DNA of 64,000 nt from an uncultured Alphaproteobacteria bacterium (GCA_902619375.1 CACNEB010000003.1:39527-103526), one strand, 5' to 3'. Shown: positions 18,394-26,311, counted from the first letter of the stretch. The notes: generated from the sequence alone by a model not told the origin. Numbers and translations: made by a program.

Positions 18394-19056
18394 ATGTTCA
18401 ATTATGGTAATATCCAACTTAAAGTTTGTGGTATTACAGATCAAAAATCTTTAGAAGTAATTCAAAAGTACTCTGTAAGTAGGGTGGGCCTTGTAAGTGA
18501 TTACTTATATGGCCCAAATACACTTAGTACTAAAGAAATTCAAGAACTGACTATTGCATCCTATAATTTAAAATTAAATCCAATTTTATTGATTGGAAAT
18601 GTACAGATGCAAGAAGTAATTAGTATCGTAAATGATGTAGCAATAAAAGAGGTTTGTATATCTAATCAATATAAAAATGAAGAAATTGAATTGCTGAATA
18701 ATAAAACAGATGCAAAAATTTCAATTTCGGTAAATTATGAGAATTTTGACTATAATTTCTTTGAAGAGATTTTAAATAATATAAGTAGTTTTTATTATGA
18801 TTTAAATATTTACAGAAAAGATACTATTGAGAAAAAATCTCTTGTAAAATGTGAAAAACAAATCAATCAATTAAAGAGCTTTGCGAAACCTCTCTACCTA
18901 GGTGGGGGAATAAATACAGATAACATAAAAGAGGCAATTAAAACAATATCTCCTCATGGAATTGACATTTCGACAGGCTTAAAAAAATCTAATAGTGTGG
19001 ATGAAGAAAAGCTTAAAAAAATCCTTGATAATCTTGGGTTTGACGAGATTTCTTAA
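18394..19056 (+). CDS. Divergent TrpF-like (phosphoribosylanthranilate isomerase family) protein
   Basis: This 220-aa protein has a TrpF-like beta/alpha barrel. It has 'LKVCGIT' with the catalytic-type Cys12, an Asp136 in 'SFYYDLN' where the general acid lies, the phosphate loop 'LGGGINTDN' and a terminal 'GIDISTGL' in place of GVDVSSG. However, the usual FxPxSPR loop is replaced by 'SDYLYGPNTLS', and the GGxG phosphate motif after the acid is missing. Either activity is low or the substrate differs. It follows katG by 3 nt rather than sitting beside trpB, and its end overlaps folK by 44 nt tail to tail. Confidence 0.75.
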   Translation: MFNYGNIQLKVCGITDQKSLEVIQKYSVSRVGLVSDYLYGPNTLSTKEIQELTIASYNLKLNPILLIGNVQMQEVISIVNDVAIKEVCISNQYKNEEIELLNNKTDAKISISVNYENFDYNFFEEILNNISSFYYDLNIYRKDTIEKKSLVKCEKQINQLKSFAKPLYLGGGINTDNIKEAIKTISPHGIDISTGLKKSNSVDEEKLKKILDNLGFDEIS

Positions 19057-19540
19057 TAATAAATCGTTCATCTAAATTATTTATGAGTCTTTTGTAAGTA
19101 TATTGAGTTTTTAAATCAATAAAATTAGGATTGAGGTCTAATACTGGCTGTATAACAAAATCTCTTAAATGTGAGGAAGAGTGAGGAATTGATATTAAAT
19201 GATTTTTAACTTTCAAGTTTTCGAATTGAATAAGATCTAAATCAATTCTTCTTGGCCCATTCTCTAAAATTTTATTTTTTTTAATCAGCTTTTCTACAGC
19301 GCTCATTTTTATAAATAGCTCATTAAAAAATAAATTTGTAAGGAATAAAAAAGCAGCATTATGAAAATATTTTTGGGTGGTTAAACCAAAGGGCTTGGTA
19401 AAATAAACCCTACTGACCTTTTTAACATGACCAAATTTATTCATTAAGTTTAATGCATTGTTAAAATTACTTCTCCAATTGCCTACATTTGATCCGATAG
19501 CAATATATGATTTATATCGATACGCTAACTTTTTTTGCAT
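19013..19540 (-). CDS. folK: 2-amino-4-hydroxy-6-hydroxymethyldihydropteridine pyrophosphokinase
   Basis: The track start at 19561 is a TTG; the ATG at 19540 gives 175 aa and leaves the conserved 'SYIAIGSNVGNWRSN' start intact. The family block 'GPRRIDLDLI' carries the Mg-binding aspartates, followed by 'IPHSSSHLRDFVIQPVLDLNP'. FolK transfers pyrophosphate from ATP to the pterin just before DHPS in folate synthesis. It is the last gene of the pabB-to-folK operon, overlapping folB by 29 nt, and converges on the TrpF-like gene with overlapping 3' ends. Confidence 0.95.
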   Translation of the reverse strand: MQKKLAYRYKSYIAIGSNVGNWRSNFNNALNLMNKFGHVKKVSRVYFTKPFGLTTQKYFHNAAFLFLTNLFFNELFIKMSAVEKLIKKNKILENGPRRIDLDLIQFENLKVKNHLISIPHSSSHLRDFVIQPVLDLNPNFIDLKTQYTYKRLINNLDERFIIKKSRQTQDYQGFF

Positions 19541-19859
19541 TATATTTTTTAGCAATCTCAATTTTATTTATTTCTAATTTTTCTATTTGGATTGGAAACT
19601 TATCATCTAGTTGTTTTTTAAGATCTGTAATTAATTTTTCCAATGTTTTATATTGAGAGGCTGAAACAAATTTAATTATTTCATTTTTGATATCTGAATA
19701 ACTTGTAACATTTTCAATATTGTCAAGATCTTGATTATGATCAATTTCTAACTGACATTTTATACTTATTAATATAGTTTGGGGTTTTAACCTTTCTTCT
19801 TCGAACACTCCAATAATTGTGTCGACTTTTAGCTCTTCTATTTCGATAAAAAATTTCAT
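19512..19859 (-). CDS. folB: Dihydroneopterin aldolase
   Basis: This short 115-aa enzyme has the FolB signature 'VDTIIGVFEEERLKPQ' containing the catalytic Glu region, then 'TSYSDIKNEI' and 'TLEKLITDL'. It splits dihydroneopterin to hydroxymethyl-dihydropterin and glycolaldehyde. The sequence is lysine-rich, as expected in this AT-rich genome, and is more diverged than its neighbours, but its position between folP (4-nt overlap) and folK leaves little doubt. Confidence 0.9.
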   Translation of the reverse strand: MKFFIEIEELKVDTIIGVFEEERLKPQTILISIKCQLEIDHNQDLDNIENVTSYSDIKNEIIKFVSASQYKTLEKLITDLKKQLDDKFPIQIEKLEINKIEIAKKYNAKKVSVSI

Positions 19860-20671
19860 TTATTTAATGCTTTCAAAACTTTTATCATTTGATTTGTCTC
19901 TTTGACATCATGAATTCTATATGTATGAATATTTTGTTCGAGAGCATGCGCTACAGAAGCTAAAGAGCCTCCAATCCTTTCATCGGCATTTGATGGGTCA
20001 ATATAGTTTATCCAACTTTTACGTGAGGATCCCAATAATACTTGGATATTTGCACTACTGAATTTCTTCAAAGATTTCATTAATTGTAAATTTTGATTTA
20101 GTGTTTTGCCAAATCCTATACCAGGATCAAACCATACCTTTTTGAGATTAATCTTCATTTTATTAAGTGTTTTCAATCTTTTTTTAATAAAATAATCAAA
20201 TTCTCTTACCATATTTACTCTGGAATTAAGATTTTTTTGCATTTCCTTTGGTGTTCCTCTTTTGTGCATTAAGATAAGTCCTGCGTTATATTTCTTTATA
20301 AGTTTAAATAGCTCTTCTGATCCTCCATTAATATCATTAATGATATGGGCACCTTTTTTCAGTGCATACTCTTGGGACTCAATTTTATACGAGTCCACAG
20401 AGACAAGGTATTTCTTATAGTTTAAATATGGTAAAATTTTGGATAAACGATTTATTTCTTCAATATATGTAATTGGCTCGCTATTTGGTCTAGTGCTTTC
20501 AGCACCAATATCAATAATTTGTGCACCATCTTTAACCATTGCATTTATATGTTTCAATGCAGTAGATCGTGAAAATGTTTTTCCTCCATCACTAAATGAG
20601 TCAGGTGTAAAATTACATATACCCACTAATAAAGGCTTTTTCAAAGCAAAGGAATGTTGATTAAATTTCAT
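19856..20671 (-). CDS. folP: Dihydropteroate synthase
   Basis: A 271-aa TIM-barrel enzyme joining p-aminobenzoate to hydroxymethyl-dihydropterin pyrophosphate. It begins with 'VGICNFTPDSFSDGG' (residues 16-30), then 'IIDIGAESTRPNSEPI', 'HIINDINGG', 'LILMHKRGTP', 'WFDPGIGFGKT' and 'LLGSSRKSWI' with the substrate-binding Lys. The usual MNVT reads ICNFT, a mild variation. It overlaps pabC by 11 nt and folB by 4 nt in a tightly coupled folate operon. Confidence 0.97.
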   Translation of the reverse strand: MKFNQHSFALKKPLLVGICNFTPDSFSDGGKTFSRSTALKHINAMVKDGAQIIDIGAESTRPNSEPITYIEEINRLSKILPYLNYKKYLVSVDSYKIESQEYALKKGAHIINDINGGSEELFKLIKKYNAGLILMHKRGTPKEMQKNLNSRVNMVREFDYFIKKRLKTLNKMKINLKKVWFDPGIGFGKTLNQNLQLMKSLKKFSSANIQVLLGSSRKSWINYIDPSNADERIGGSLASVAHALEQNIHTYRIHDVKETNQMIKVLKALNK

Positions 20672-21440
20672 GATAATTCCTTTTTATCATAGTTTCATAA
20701 TCTTTTTTTAATTTTTGAAAATATTTTGTAGACGCTCTCTTCCACAAAATACTTTGAATTTTTTTTATTGAGGTAATACCTCTACCAGAGCCAATCGATA
20801 ATATCTCACTGTATTCTTTTAGATCCTCTAATAAAATTTTTCTTTTAATAAATTTCAATTTTGATATCTCTTCGATAAGCTTCAAAGTATTTCCATGATA
20901 ATAGCCAGTTTTGGGAATATAAATTTTATCTCCTTTTACGAAAACTAAATTTGTGACTGCTCCTTCTGTAATTTCATTGTCTCTTAGTAATATAATTTCA
21001 TTTTCAGAGTAATTTATTTCACTCATGAACTTTAATAATTTTTTGTAAAATAAGTTTTTATTTTTAAAGTCTCTTCTTTTGTATTTTTTTATAAATCCAA
21101 TTACACTATCTTTAGTTGTTGTTCTCTTTCTAAAAGAAATTGATAATGTTGTTCCATTAGTTGCTATTCTCAACAAGTGATTGAAATTTTTGATTTTCTT
21201 TAAATCCTCTCCCACTAAACTTCTGATAATGTTTAAATCTATTTTGGTAGCAAATTTATAATCCCGACATGTTGTGTTAAAAGTCCTCAAATATTTATTT
21301 AAACCTATTAACCTAGGTGTTTTTCCAATCATAGGTATGGATGTAAAAACACCTTTTTGACCCCACAGTGGCTTAAATTGTGAGGTGTAATATGAATTAT
21401 TTTTTATATTGAATGATTTTTCGAATAAATTGTTTGCCAT
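20661..21440 (-). CDS. pabC: Aminodeoxychorismate lyase-like PLP enzyme (fold type IV)
   Basis: A 259-aa fold-IV PLP protein. The signature 'NEITEGAVTNLVFVKGDKIY' and 'YYHGNTLKLIEE' match the PabC/BCAT/DAAT group; the Schiff-base Lys should lie in 'FYKKLLKFM'. PabC releases pyruvate from aminodeoxychorismate to give p-aminobenzoate. The ORF overlaps pabA by 44 nt, which is large, but the N-terminal strands are needed for the fold, so the ATG at 21440 is kept. Sequence is diverged; the assignment rests on motif plus position between pabA and folP. Confidence 0.85.
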   Translation of the reverse strand: MANNLFEKSFNIKNNSYYTSQFKPLWGQKGVFTSIPMIGKTPRLIGLNKYLRTFNTTCRDYKFATKIDLNIIRSLVGEDLKKIKNFNHLLRIATNGTTLSISFRKRTTTKDSVIGFIKKYKRRDFKNKNLFYKKLLKFMSEINYSENEIILLRDNEITEGAVTNLVFVKGDKIYIPKTGYYHGNTLKLIEEISKLKFIKRKILLEDLKEYSEILSIGSGRGITSIKKIQSILWKRASTKYFQKLKKDYETMIKRNYHEI

Positions 21441-21963
21441 TTGGAGTCAAAAACGAGTCTGGGTGAAATTGTAAACCACAAATATCATATTTATGACTTT
21501 CCAAACACATTGCAACATTAGTTTCTTCACATCTCATTGTAATATGCATTGAAGAGGAATTAAATGGCTCTTTTAGTTTTAAAGAATGGTATCTACCTAC
21601 TTGATATAAAGCATTATTAGGAAATCTTAAACTTTTTGAATTCGTTCTAATATAAGTCTGATAACCATGAAATATTTTTTCTTGCTTAGAAATAGTTCCA
21701 CCCTCTCCATTAGCAATAAGTTGAAAACCAAGACAAATACCAATTATTTTTTTCTTTGATTTATAATTATTATAAATATCAAGTGATACTGGGTAATCTG
21801 AGGGCTTCCCTGGTCCTGGAGAAAAAATAATGATGTCAGATTTTTTTATGGATTTTTCTTTAATGTCATAAAAATTTTTTACTTCTAAATTACCAAATCC
21901 TGACAACAAATGTGCGAGGTTATAAGTAAAGGAGTCTTCGTGGTCAATTAAAAGTAAATTCAT
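21397..21963 (-). CDS. pabA: Glutamine amidotransferase component II of aminodeoxychorismate/anthranilate synthase
   Basis: This 188-aa class I amidotransferase has 'LLIDHEDSFTYNLAHLL', 'SPGPGKPSD', nucleophile Cys77 in 'IGICLGFQLIA' and His167 in 'LQFHPDSFLT'. It feeds ammonia from glutamine to the chorismate-binding partner encoded upstream with a 4-nt overlap. The triad acid is Asp169 rather than the usual Glu (HPES). PabA and TrpG cannot be told apart by sequence, and one protein often serves both; the folate context favours PabA or a shared subunit. Confidence 0.9.
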   Translation of the reverse strand: MNLLLIDHEDSFTYNLAHLLSGFGNLEVKNFYDIKEKSIKKSDIIIFSPGPGKPSDYPVSLDIYNNYKSKKKIIGICLGFQLIANGEGGTISKQEKIFHGYQTYIRTNSKSLRFPNNALYQVGRYHSLKLKEPFNSSSMHITMRCEETNVAMCLESHKYDICGLQFHPDSFLTPNGKQFIRKIIQYKK

Positions 21964-23165
21964 TTTAATAAATCCAATAACGATTTAGCTTTTAAGTAAT
22001 TTTCATGGTATTCATTTTTTGCAGTACTATCTAAAATCACGCCACTAGCAGCAAATACCTCATTATTTTTTTGAAAATTTAAAATAGATCTAATTATTAT
22101 GTTAAAACTCATATCCTGTTTAGAGCGATAGTAACCAAAAGAACCAGTATAAATTCTTCTTGGTTCTTTCTCCTCTTTATTGAGTAATTTTAAAGTATTA
22201 ATTTTTGGACAACCTATAACTGAGCCACCGGGCATCATCGCCTTAATCACTGCAGATAACCTTACATTATCAAGAAGTGTTCCTGAAATTTCAGAGACAT
22301 TGTGGAAAATATATTGGTATTTTTGAACAAATTTTAAATTTTGAATTTTGACAGTGTTTGCCTTAGTTATACGACTTAAATCATTTCTTTCTAAGTCAAC
22401 AATCATATTATGTTCTTTGTCCTCTTTTTGATTATTTTCAAAAAACTTTCTAGCCTCTTTTGTTGATTTTACCTTATCTCTACTTACTGTTCCTGCTATT
22501 GGGGAGGTGATGATTTTTTTTCCTTTTACCTTAAAAAGGTTTTCAGGAGAGCAACTAATTATATTAAAATCATTTGTTCTAATACAAAAAGACTCTGGAC
22601 TAAGATTTTTCTTCATCAAATTGAAAAATAAATTCACTACATCTAAATCTTTTTTGTTCGAATATTTTTGAGCAATTTTTATTTGATAGGTTTCACCAGC
22701 CCTTATATTTTTTTTAAATTTATTAAAGATTTTTTCATATACTTGGACGTTTGGACTTACAGATATTTTATTGCTATTTGAAAAAGTAGTTTTATTTAAA
22801 GCTTTAAGGTCTTTTAGTAATTTTGATTTAGATTTGGTTACAATTTTAACTTGTTTATCTAAGATTATTTTAGTTTGTGGTCGAAAAAAAACTCCCTCAG
22901 GAAAAGATGAATTATCTTTGTTTACTTTTAAATTAATATTCTTACAAAGTAATTCATAACCGAAGAAGCCAATATAACAATCATAGGGTTTATTTGATTT
23001 AAATCGCTCTAATTTATTTAAAAACTTATCTAAATTACCTATATTTAAATTAACTTTTTCAGCAAAATCCGTATATATTTCGAAATTATTTTTATCTGAG
23101 TTTCTATAAATTATTAATTCTTTATCAGAATTTAATAAAACACTGAGTATTTCAGAATTATTCAT
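21960..23165 (-). CDS. pabB: Chorismate-utilising component I (PabB/TrpE family) of the folate operon
   Basis: The track begins at a TTG; the ATG at 23165 gives 401 aa. Family blocks are 'RAGETYQIKIAQKY', 'MIVDLERNDLSRI', 'MPGGSVIGCPK' and 'RRIYTGSFGYY'. Context (pabA, pabC, folP, folB, folK) says aminodeoxychorismate synthase. The motif near residue 222 is PIAGT, as in anthranilate synthase, whereas PabB normally has PIKGT with a Lys that forms a covalent intermediate. The N-terminal domain is short. The product may be ADC, anthranilate or both, so the gene name is provisional. Confidence 0.82.
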   Translation of the reverse strand: MNNSEILSVLLNSDKELIIYRNSDKNNFEIYTDFAEKVNLNIGNLDKFLNKLERFKSNKPYDCYIGFFGYELLCKNINLKVNKDNSSFPEGVFFRPQTKIILDKQVKIVTKSKSKLLKDLKALNKTTFSNSNKISVSPNVQVYEKIFNKFKKNIRAGETYQIKIAQKYSNKKDLDVVNLFFNLMKKNLSPESFCIRTNDFNIISCSPENLFKVKGKKIITSPIAGTVSRDKVKSTKEARKFFENNQKEDKEHNMIVDLERNDLSRITKANTVKIQNLKFVQKYQYIFHNVSEISGTLLDNVRLSAVIKAMMPGGSVIGCPKINTLKLLNKEEKEPRRIYTGSFGYYRSKQDMSFNIIIRSILNFQKNNEVFAASGVILDSTAKNEYHENYLKAKSLLDLLK

Positions 23166-23238
23166 AAGCAAATTTTAGTTATAAAGATTATTTATTCAAC
23201 TGAAGCGATTGCTACAATTTCACATTCATTTATGAAAA

Positions 23239-23263
23239 ATGCACCCTAACCAATGGGGTGCAT
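23239..23263 (-). terminator. Rho-independent terminator after the FutA-like gene
   Basis: On the minus strand the 8-bp stem ATGCACCC/GGGTGCAT with a 9-nt loop is followed by a short T-run. It lies about 45-70 nt past the stop of the iron-binding protein gene and before pabB, separating the iron genes from the folate operon. Confidence 0.75.
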
Positions 23264-23307
23264 CGGGCCTATTTGAAGCGACCAACCTTTAAAATATAAA
23301 AAATCTT

Positions 23308-24309
23308 CTACTCGTCGTAATTTATTTTATTTAAAATATTAACAACAGCTTTTCGATTTTCAGCTATTTTTAATAAATCAATATTGTCAAACTCAGCACC
23401 TCCTGCTAATTCATTAACACCATCTGATAATGGTACTTCGGGTGAAACAGGAAATTCATTATTGTCATTTGCGTATATGCCCTGAGCTTTTTGACTAACT
23501 AAGAAATCCAAAAGTTTTTCAGATTTTTCTCTAGAACTTTCTTTAAGTAAAGCTATACCAGAAATATTAACATGAGTTCCTCTATCCTGTTGGTTAGGAA
23601 AAACAATTGTTGCTTTCTCGAGCCATATTTTTTGTTCTTCATTATTGAGCATCTTGAAATAATAATAATGGTTGCCGATACTTAGATCACAAACCCCTGC
23701 ATATATTGCTTTGACTTGGTCTCTGTCGTTACCCTGAGGTTTTCTAGCTAAATTTGCCTTTAAATTAATCAAATAATTCTCTAACCAGTCCTCACCATGA
23801 TGAGCCATCAAAGATGCAAACAATGAAACATTATATGGGTGAAAACCTGATCTTGTACATATTCTTTCTTTATATTTTTCAGATACTAAATCCTCATAAG
23901 TAATATCATTAAGACCTAAATCTTTATTTACGTATATAATCCTTGCTCTTTGAGTAAGGCCTATCCAATTATCACTTTGGAGATGAGAGGGCACAGCAGA
24001 AGAATTATTAATTTTAATAGAGGCTCCTGCTTCAGCTACATCAATTAATCTTGATATATCTGATGCTAAGAATACGTCAGCTACAGGTTTATCTTTTTCT
24101 AAAATAATTTTTTGAACTAAGCCTTTTTTGGAATATATCCATTCAACATCAATACCAGTTTGACTCTCAAATTCATTTAAAAGAGGTTCAATTAACATTG
24201 GTTGTCTTTCTGAGTAAATTTTTAATACATCATCCGCATTTGCACCACTAAAACCAATAAAGAAATTAATTACTAAAATCTTTACTAAAAAAGAAATTAA
24301 ATTTTTCAT
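23308..24309 (-). CDS. Fe(III) ABC transporter substrate-binding protein (FutA/IdiA/FbpA-like)
   Basis: This 333-aa protein has a signal peptide ending near 'SGANADD'. The mature part starts 'LKIYSERQPMLIEPLL'. Ferric-binding features are the 'GFHPYNVSLFASL' segment and the cluster of tyrosines in 'GNHYYYFKML', which coordinate Fe(III) in this family, plus 'FPNQQDRGTHVNISG'. It delivers iron to an inner-membrane permease, but no permease or ATPase gene lies nearby, so it is an orphan here. The Irr-like regulator gene is 105 nt upstream on the same strand, consistent with an iron regulon. Confidence 0.92.
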   Translation of the reverse strand: MKNLISFLVKILVINFFIGFSGANADDVLKIYSERQPMLIEPLLNEFESQTGIDVEWIYSKKGLVQKIILEKDKPVADVFLASDISRLIDVAEAGASIKINNSSAVPSHLQSDNWIGLTQRARIIYVNKDLGLNDITYEDLVSEKYKERICTRSGFHPYNVSLFASLMAHHGEDWLENYLINLKANLARKPQGNDRDQVKAIYAGVCDLSIGNHYYYFKMLNNEEQKIWLEKATIVFPNQQDRGTHVNISGIALLKESSREKSEKLLDFLVSQKAQGIYANDNNEFPVSPEVPLSDGVNELAGGAEFDNIDLLKIAENRKAVVNILNKINYDE

Positions 24310-24414
24310 ATCATATTACTAATCTCAAATTGAAAAAATCTAAATACAAAAAAAAATGAATGTTACAAATGAATAAAAAAAAACTATTTCTGAAATGAAC
24401 TACAGATTAAAAAT

Positions 24415-24831
24415 TTACTTTTTTTTTAAATTTATAACTAGTGAGTATTCTTCAAGAAGTGATAAGCAAGCTGGTATTGGAAGATCTTTGTGAAGCTCTT
24501 TGCAATCGTCATAATCATAGATTCGGTTTTCTTCTTGATTATAAACATGTATATGATCGGTAGTATTAGTGTCGTAAAATGATTGTTTATCAACAACGAT
24601 TTGTTTTAAATATCCTTTATCAACAAGGGTATTTAGATTTTCATAAAGAGTAGTCAGAGAAAAATAACTTCTATTGTCTTTTAGAATTTCATTAATTTGA
24701 TTAATAGAAAAATGTTTGTGATTGCCATCAAAAATTGACTTTAAAAGCACCACTCTCTGTTTGGTCTGTCTCCAGCCACAATTTTCTAAGACCACATCAA
24801 TATCTTTTTTACAAGCGTTTGATAAGTTCAT
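24415..24831 (-). CDS. irr: Fur family transcriptional regulator, Irr-like
   Basis: A 138-aa winged-helix repressor. Helix-turn-helix region 'CGWRQTKQRVVLLKSIF' and 'FSLTTLYENLNTLVDKGYLKQI' is followed by 'SFYDTNTTDHIHVYNQEENRIYD'. The DTNT-HxH arrangement is that of Irr, the alphaproteobacterial iron-response regulator that senses haem status, rather than of Fur or Zur, and no CxxC zinc pairs are present. It sits directly upstream of a ferric-binding protein gene it may control. A second Fur-family gene (zur) lies 3.5 kb away. Confidence 0.85.
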   Translation of the reverse strand: MNLSNACKKDIDVVLENCGWRQTKQRVVLLKSIFDGNHKHFSINQINEILKDNRSYFSLTTLYENLNTLVDKGYLKQIVVDKQSFYDTNTTDHIHVYNQEENRIYDYDDCKELHKDLPIPACLSLLEEYSLVINLKKK

Positions 24832-24948
24832 CAGAGTTAAACTATGTTAAATTTCATTATTTATCAATACTTTCAGGATAAAAATTAAAGACAAAATAGC
24901 ACTATTAGATTGAAATGGGTTTTAAATAACTTTGTTTAGTTAGCTGTA

Positions 24949-25113
24949 TCAAGGCTTACTCATGTTAGTGACATTCACTTTATTTTTTTTTTGAGAGTTC
25001 AATTGATACATAACATTTACTCTATCAATAAATGATATTGGATAATATTTTTCCTCGACGATTCTTTTAATTTTAAAATTACAAACTTTATTTTTAATTT
25101 TTCTCATAGGCAT
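24949..25113 (-). CDS. Possible 54-aa basic protein in the znuA-irr gap
   Basis: A minus-strand frame 'MPMRKIKNKVC...NMSKP' is open for 54 codons, unusual by chance in DNA this AT-rich, and its composition is protein-like (basic, with 'EEKYYPISFIDRVNVMYQL'). It has no good RBS and no recognised homologue. Its first ATG lies inside an 8-bp hairpin, which could control access to the start. An alternative start is the second ATG at 25107. Treat as tentative. Confidence 0.35.
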   Translation of the reverse strand: MPMRKIKNKVCNFKIKRIVEEKYYPISFIDRVNVMYQLNSQKKNKVNVTNMSKP

Positions 25114-25126
25114 ATAAAATGCCTAT
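25106..25126. repeat. Perfect 8-bp hairpin downstream of znuA
   Basis: ATAGGCAT/ATGCCTAT with a 5-nt loop lies about 85 nt past the znuA stop. Neither strand has a clean T-run after it, so it is a poor terminator. On the minus strand the second arm contains the first start codon of the possible 54-aa ORF. Confidence 0.5.
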
Positions 25127-25209
25127 AAGAAAGATATGTAAATAAGTTTTTTTTTTACCTTTAAGTTTCTATGACTATTTAAATTTTCTGAAACTTATTT
25201 CAAATTTTA

Positions 25210-26292
25210 TTAGTGACAATCTTTAATTGAATTTGCAATTTGATTGATTAAGTCACTATACATTGATGGTCCAGCATCTATATAAGCTCCTAAAGGATCC
25301 ATTACACCTGTAGAGATATTCATATCATTTCCAAGTGTCTCAATTATTTTTGGATTATATTGGGGCTCTGAGAAAATACATTTAATGCCTTTGTCATTTA
25401 TAACATCTTGTATATCTGCTATTTGTTTAGCACCAGGTAAAACATCTGGATTTAAAGTCAATGCTCCAGCAGGAATTACTCCAAATCTTTTCTCAAAGTA
25501 TTGGTAAGCATCATGGAATACTATATAGCTAATGTCTTTTGATAAACTTTTATCTACTTCTTCAATAAGCTTATCTAGAGCAACTATTGTCTTACTAGCA
25601 TTGTCTTCGTATTTAGATTTATTGCTTGGATCAATTTCAGATAGTTCATGAGAAATTTCTAAAACCATTTCTTTTGCATTTGCTGGGTCTAACCATATAT
25701 GAGCGTCAAACTCACCATGGTTATGGCCATCGTGATGTCCTGCATGATCGTCATGATCATCGTGTCCATCATGTTCGTCATCATGGCCATCGTGATCATC
25801 ATGGTCGTCATGATCATCGTGTCCGTCATGTTCGTCATCATGGCCATCGTGATCATCATGGTCATCATGGTCATCGTCTTTGTGACCGTGGTCGTCATGA
25901 TCATCGTGTCCATGATCGTCGTGATCATCAAAAATATTTTGTTCTCTAAATTTTAACTTTTCAATTGATGCCAAATCCATAAACGATATTGTTTTTGCAT
26001 TTTTAGCAAGTGACTCTAAAGGTTTCTCCATGAATGCCTCTAAATCCTCACCGATCCAAAATACAATATCTGCATTCTCAATCATTTCAGCATGAGAGGG
26101 TTTAAAAACAAAAGTATGAGGGTTATTTGTACCCTCAATAATAAGAGAAGGCTTCCCAACCCCTTCCATAACGCTTGATATCAATGAGTGGAGAGGTTTA
26201 ATAGTAGTAACAACATTGACTTCTGCTCTTGCAGTAAAACTAAAAAATAATGGTACCAAAATTATAAAAATTGATTTTTTAATGAAATTCAT
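25210..26292 (-). CDS. znuA: Zinc ABC transporter substrate-binding protein with a long His/Asp-rich loop
   Basis: A 360-aa cluster A-I periplasmic binding protein. The signal peptide ends near 'TARAEV'. Zinc-ligand candidates are His35 in 'KPLHSLI', His59 in 'NNPHTF' and His198 in 'FDAHIWLDP'; a later 'CIFSEPQYNP' block carries the conserved acidic region. Between the first and third ligands, residues about 122-192 form a charged HD-rich loop far longer than in most ZnuA proteins, presumably capturing or shuttling zinc. It is divergent from znuC, with a candidate Zur operator between the starts. Confidence 0.96.
   Translation of the reverse strand: MNFIKKSIFIILVPLFFSFTARAEVNVVTTIKPLHSLISSVMEGVGKPSLIIEGTNNPHTFVFKPSHAEMIENADIVFWIGEDLEAFMEKPLESLAKNAKTISFMDLASIEKLKFREQNIFDDHDDHGHDDHDDHGHKDDDHDDHDDHDGHDDEHDGHDDHDDHDDHDGHDDEHDGHDDHDDHAGHHDGHNHGEFDAHIWLDPANAKEMVLEISHELSEIDPSNKSKYEDNASKTIVALDKLIEEVDKSLSKDISYIVFHDAYQYFEKRFGVIPAGALTLNPDVLPGAKQIADIQDVINDKGIKCIFSEPQYNPKIIETLGNDMNISTGVMDPLGAYIDAGPSMYSDLINQIANSIKDCH
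25717..25929. repeat. Tandem repeat encoding the His/Asp-rich loop of ZnuA
   Basis: Within znuA, a unit of 57 bp (19 aa, rich in HDD and HDGHDD) is repeated almost identically twice: the same 20-mer recurs at 25748 and 25805, and once more at 25892 in a shorter context. Near-identity at the DNA level points to recent expansion by slippage or unequal recombination. Copy number probably varies between strains. Spurious ORFs appear in other frames because the repeat lacks stops. Confidence 0.85.
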
Positions 26293-26311
26293 ATTAATTA
26301 CTCCCCTAAAC

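Larger units (their letters stand above)
24832..25209. other. 378-bp gap between irr and znuA
   Basis: Apart from the tentative 54-aa frame and the hairpin at 25106-25126, this stretch is homopolymer-rich AT sequence with no tRNA and no longer ORF. It should contain the irr promoter at its left end and the 3' end of the znuA transcript at its right end. Confidence 0.6.

Noticed and set aside
25106-25126. Terminator of znuA
   Set aside because: The stem is good, but no T-run follows on the minus strand; listed as a hairpin only.
25626-25956. Three extra ORFs in other frames, and a CRISPR-like look, across the His-rich znuA region
   Set aside because: They arise because the HDD/HDGH repeat lacks stops in several frames; the units are adjacent with no unique spacers, and the ZnuA frame is clearly the real one.
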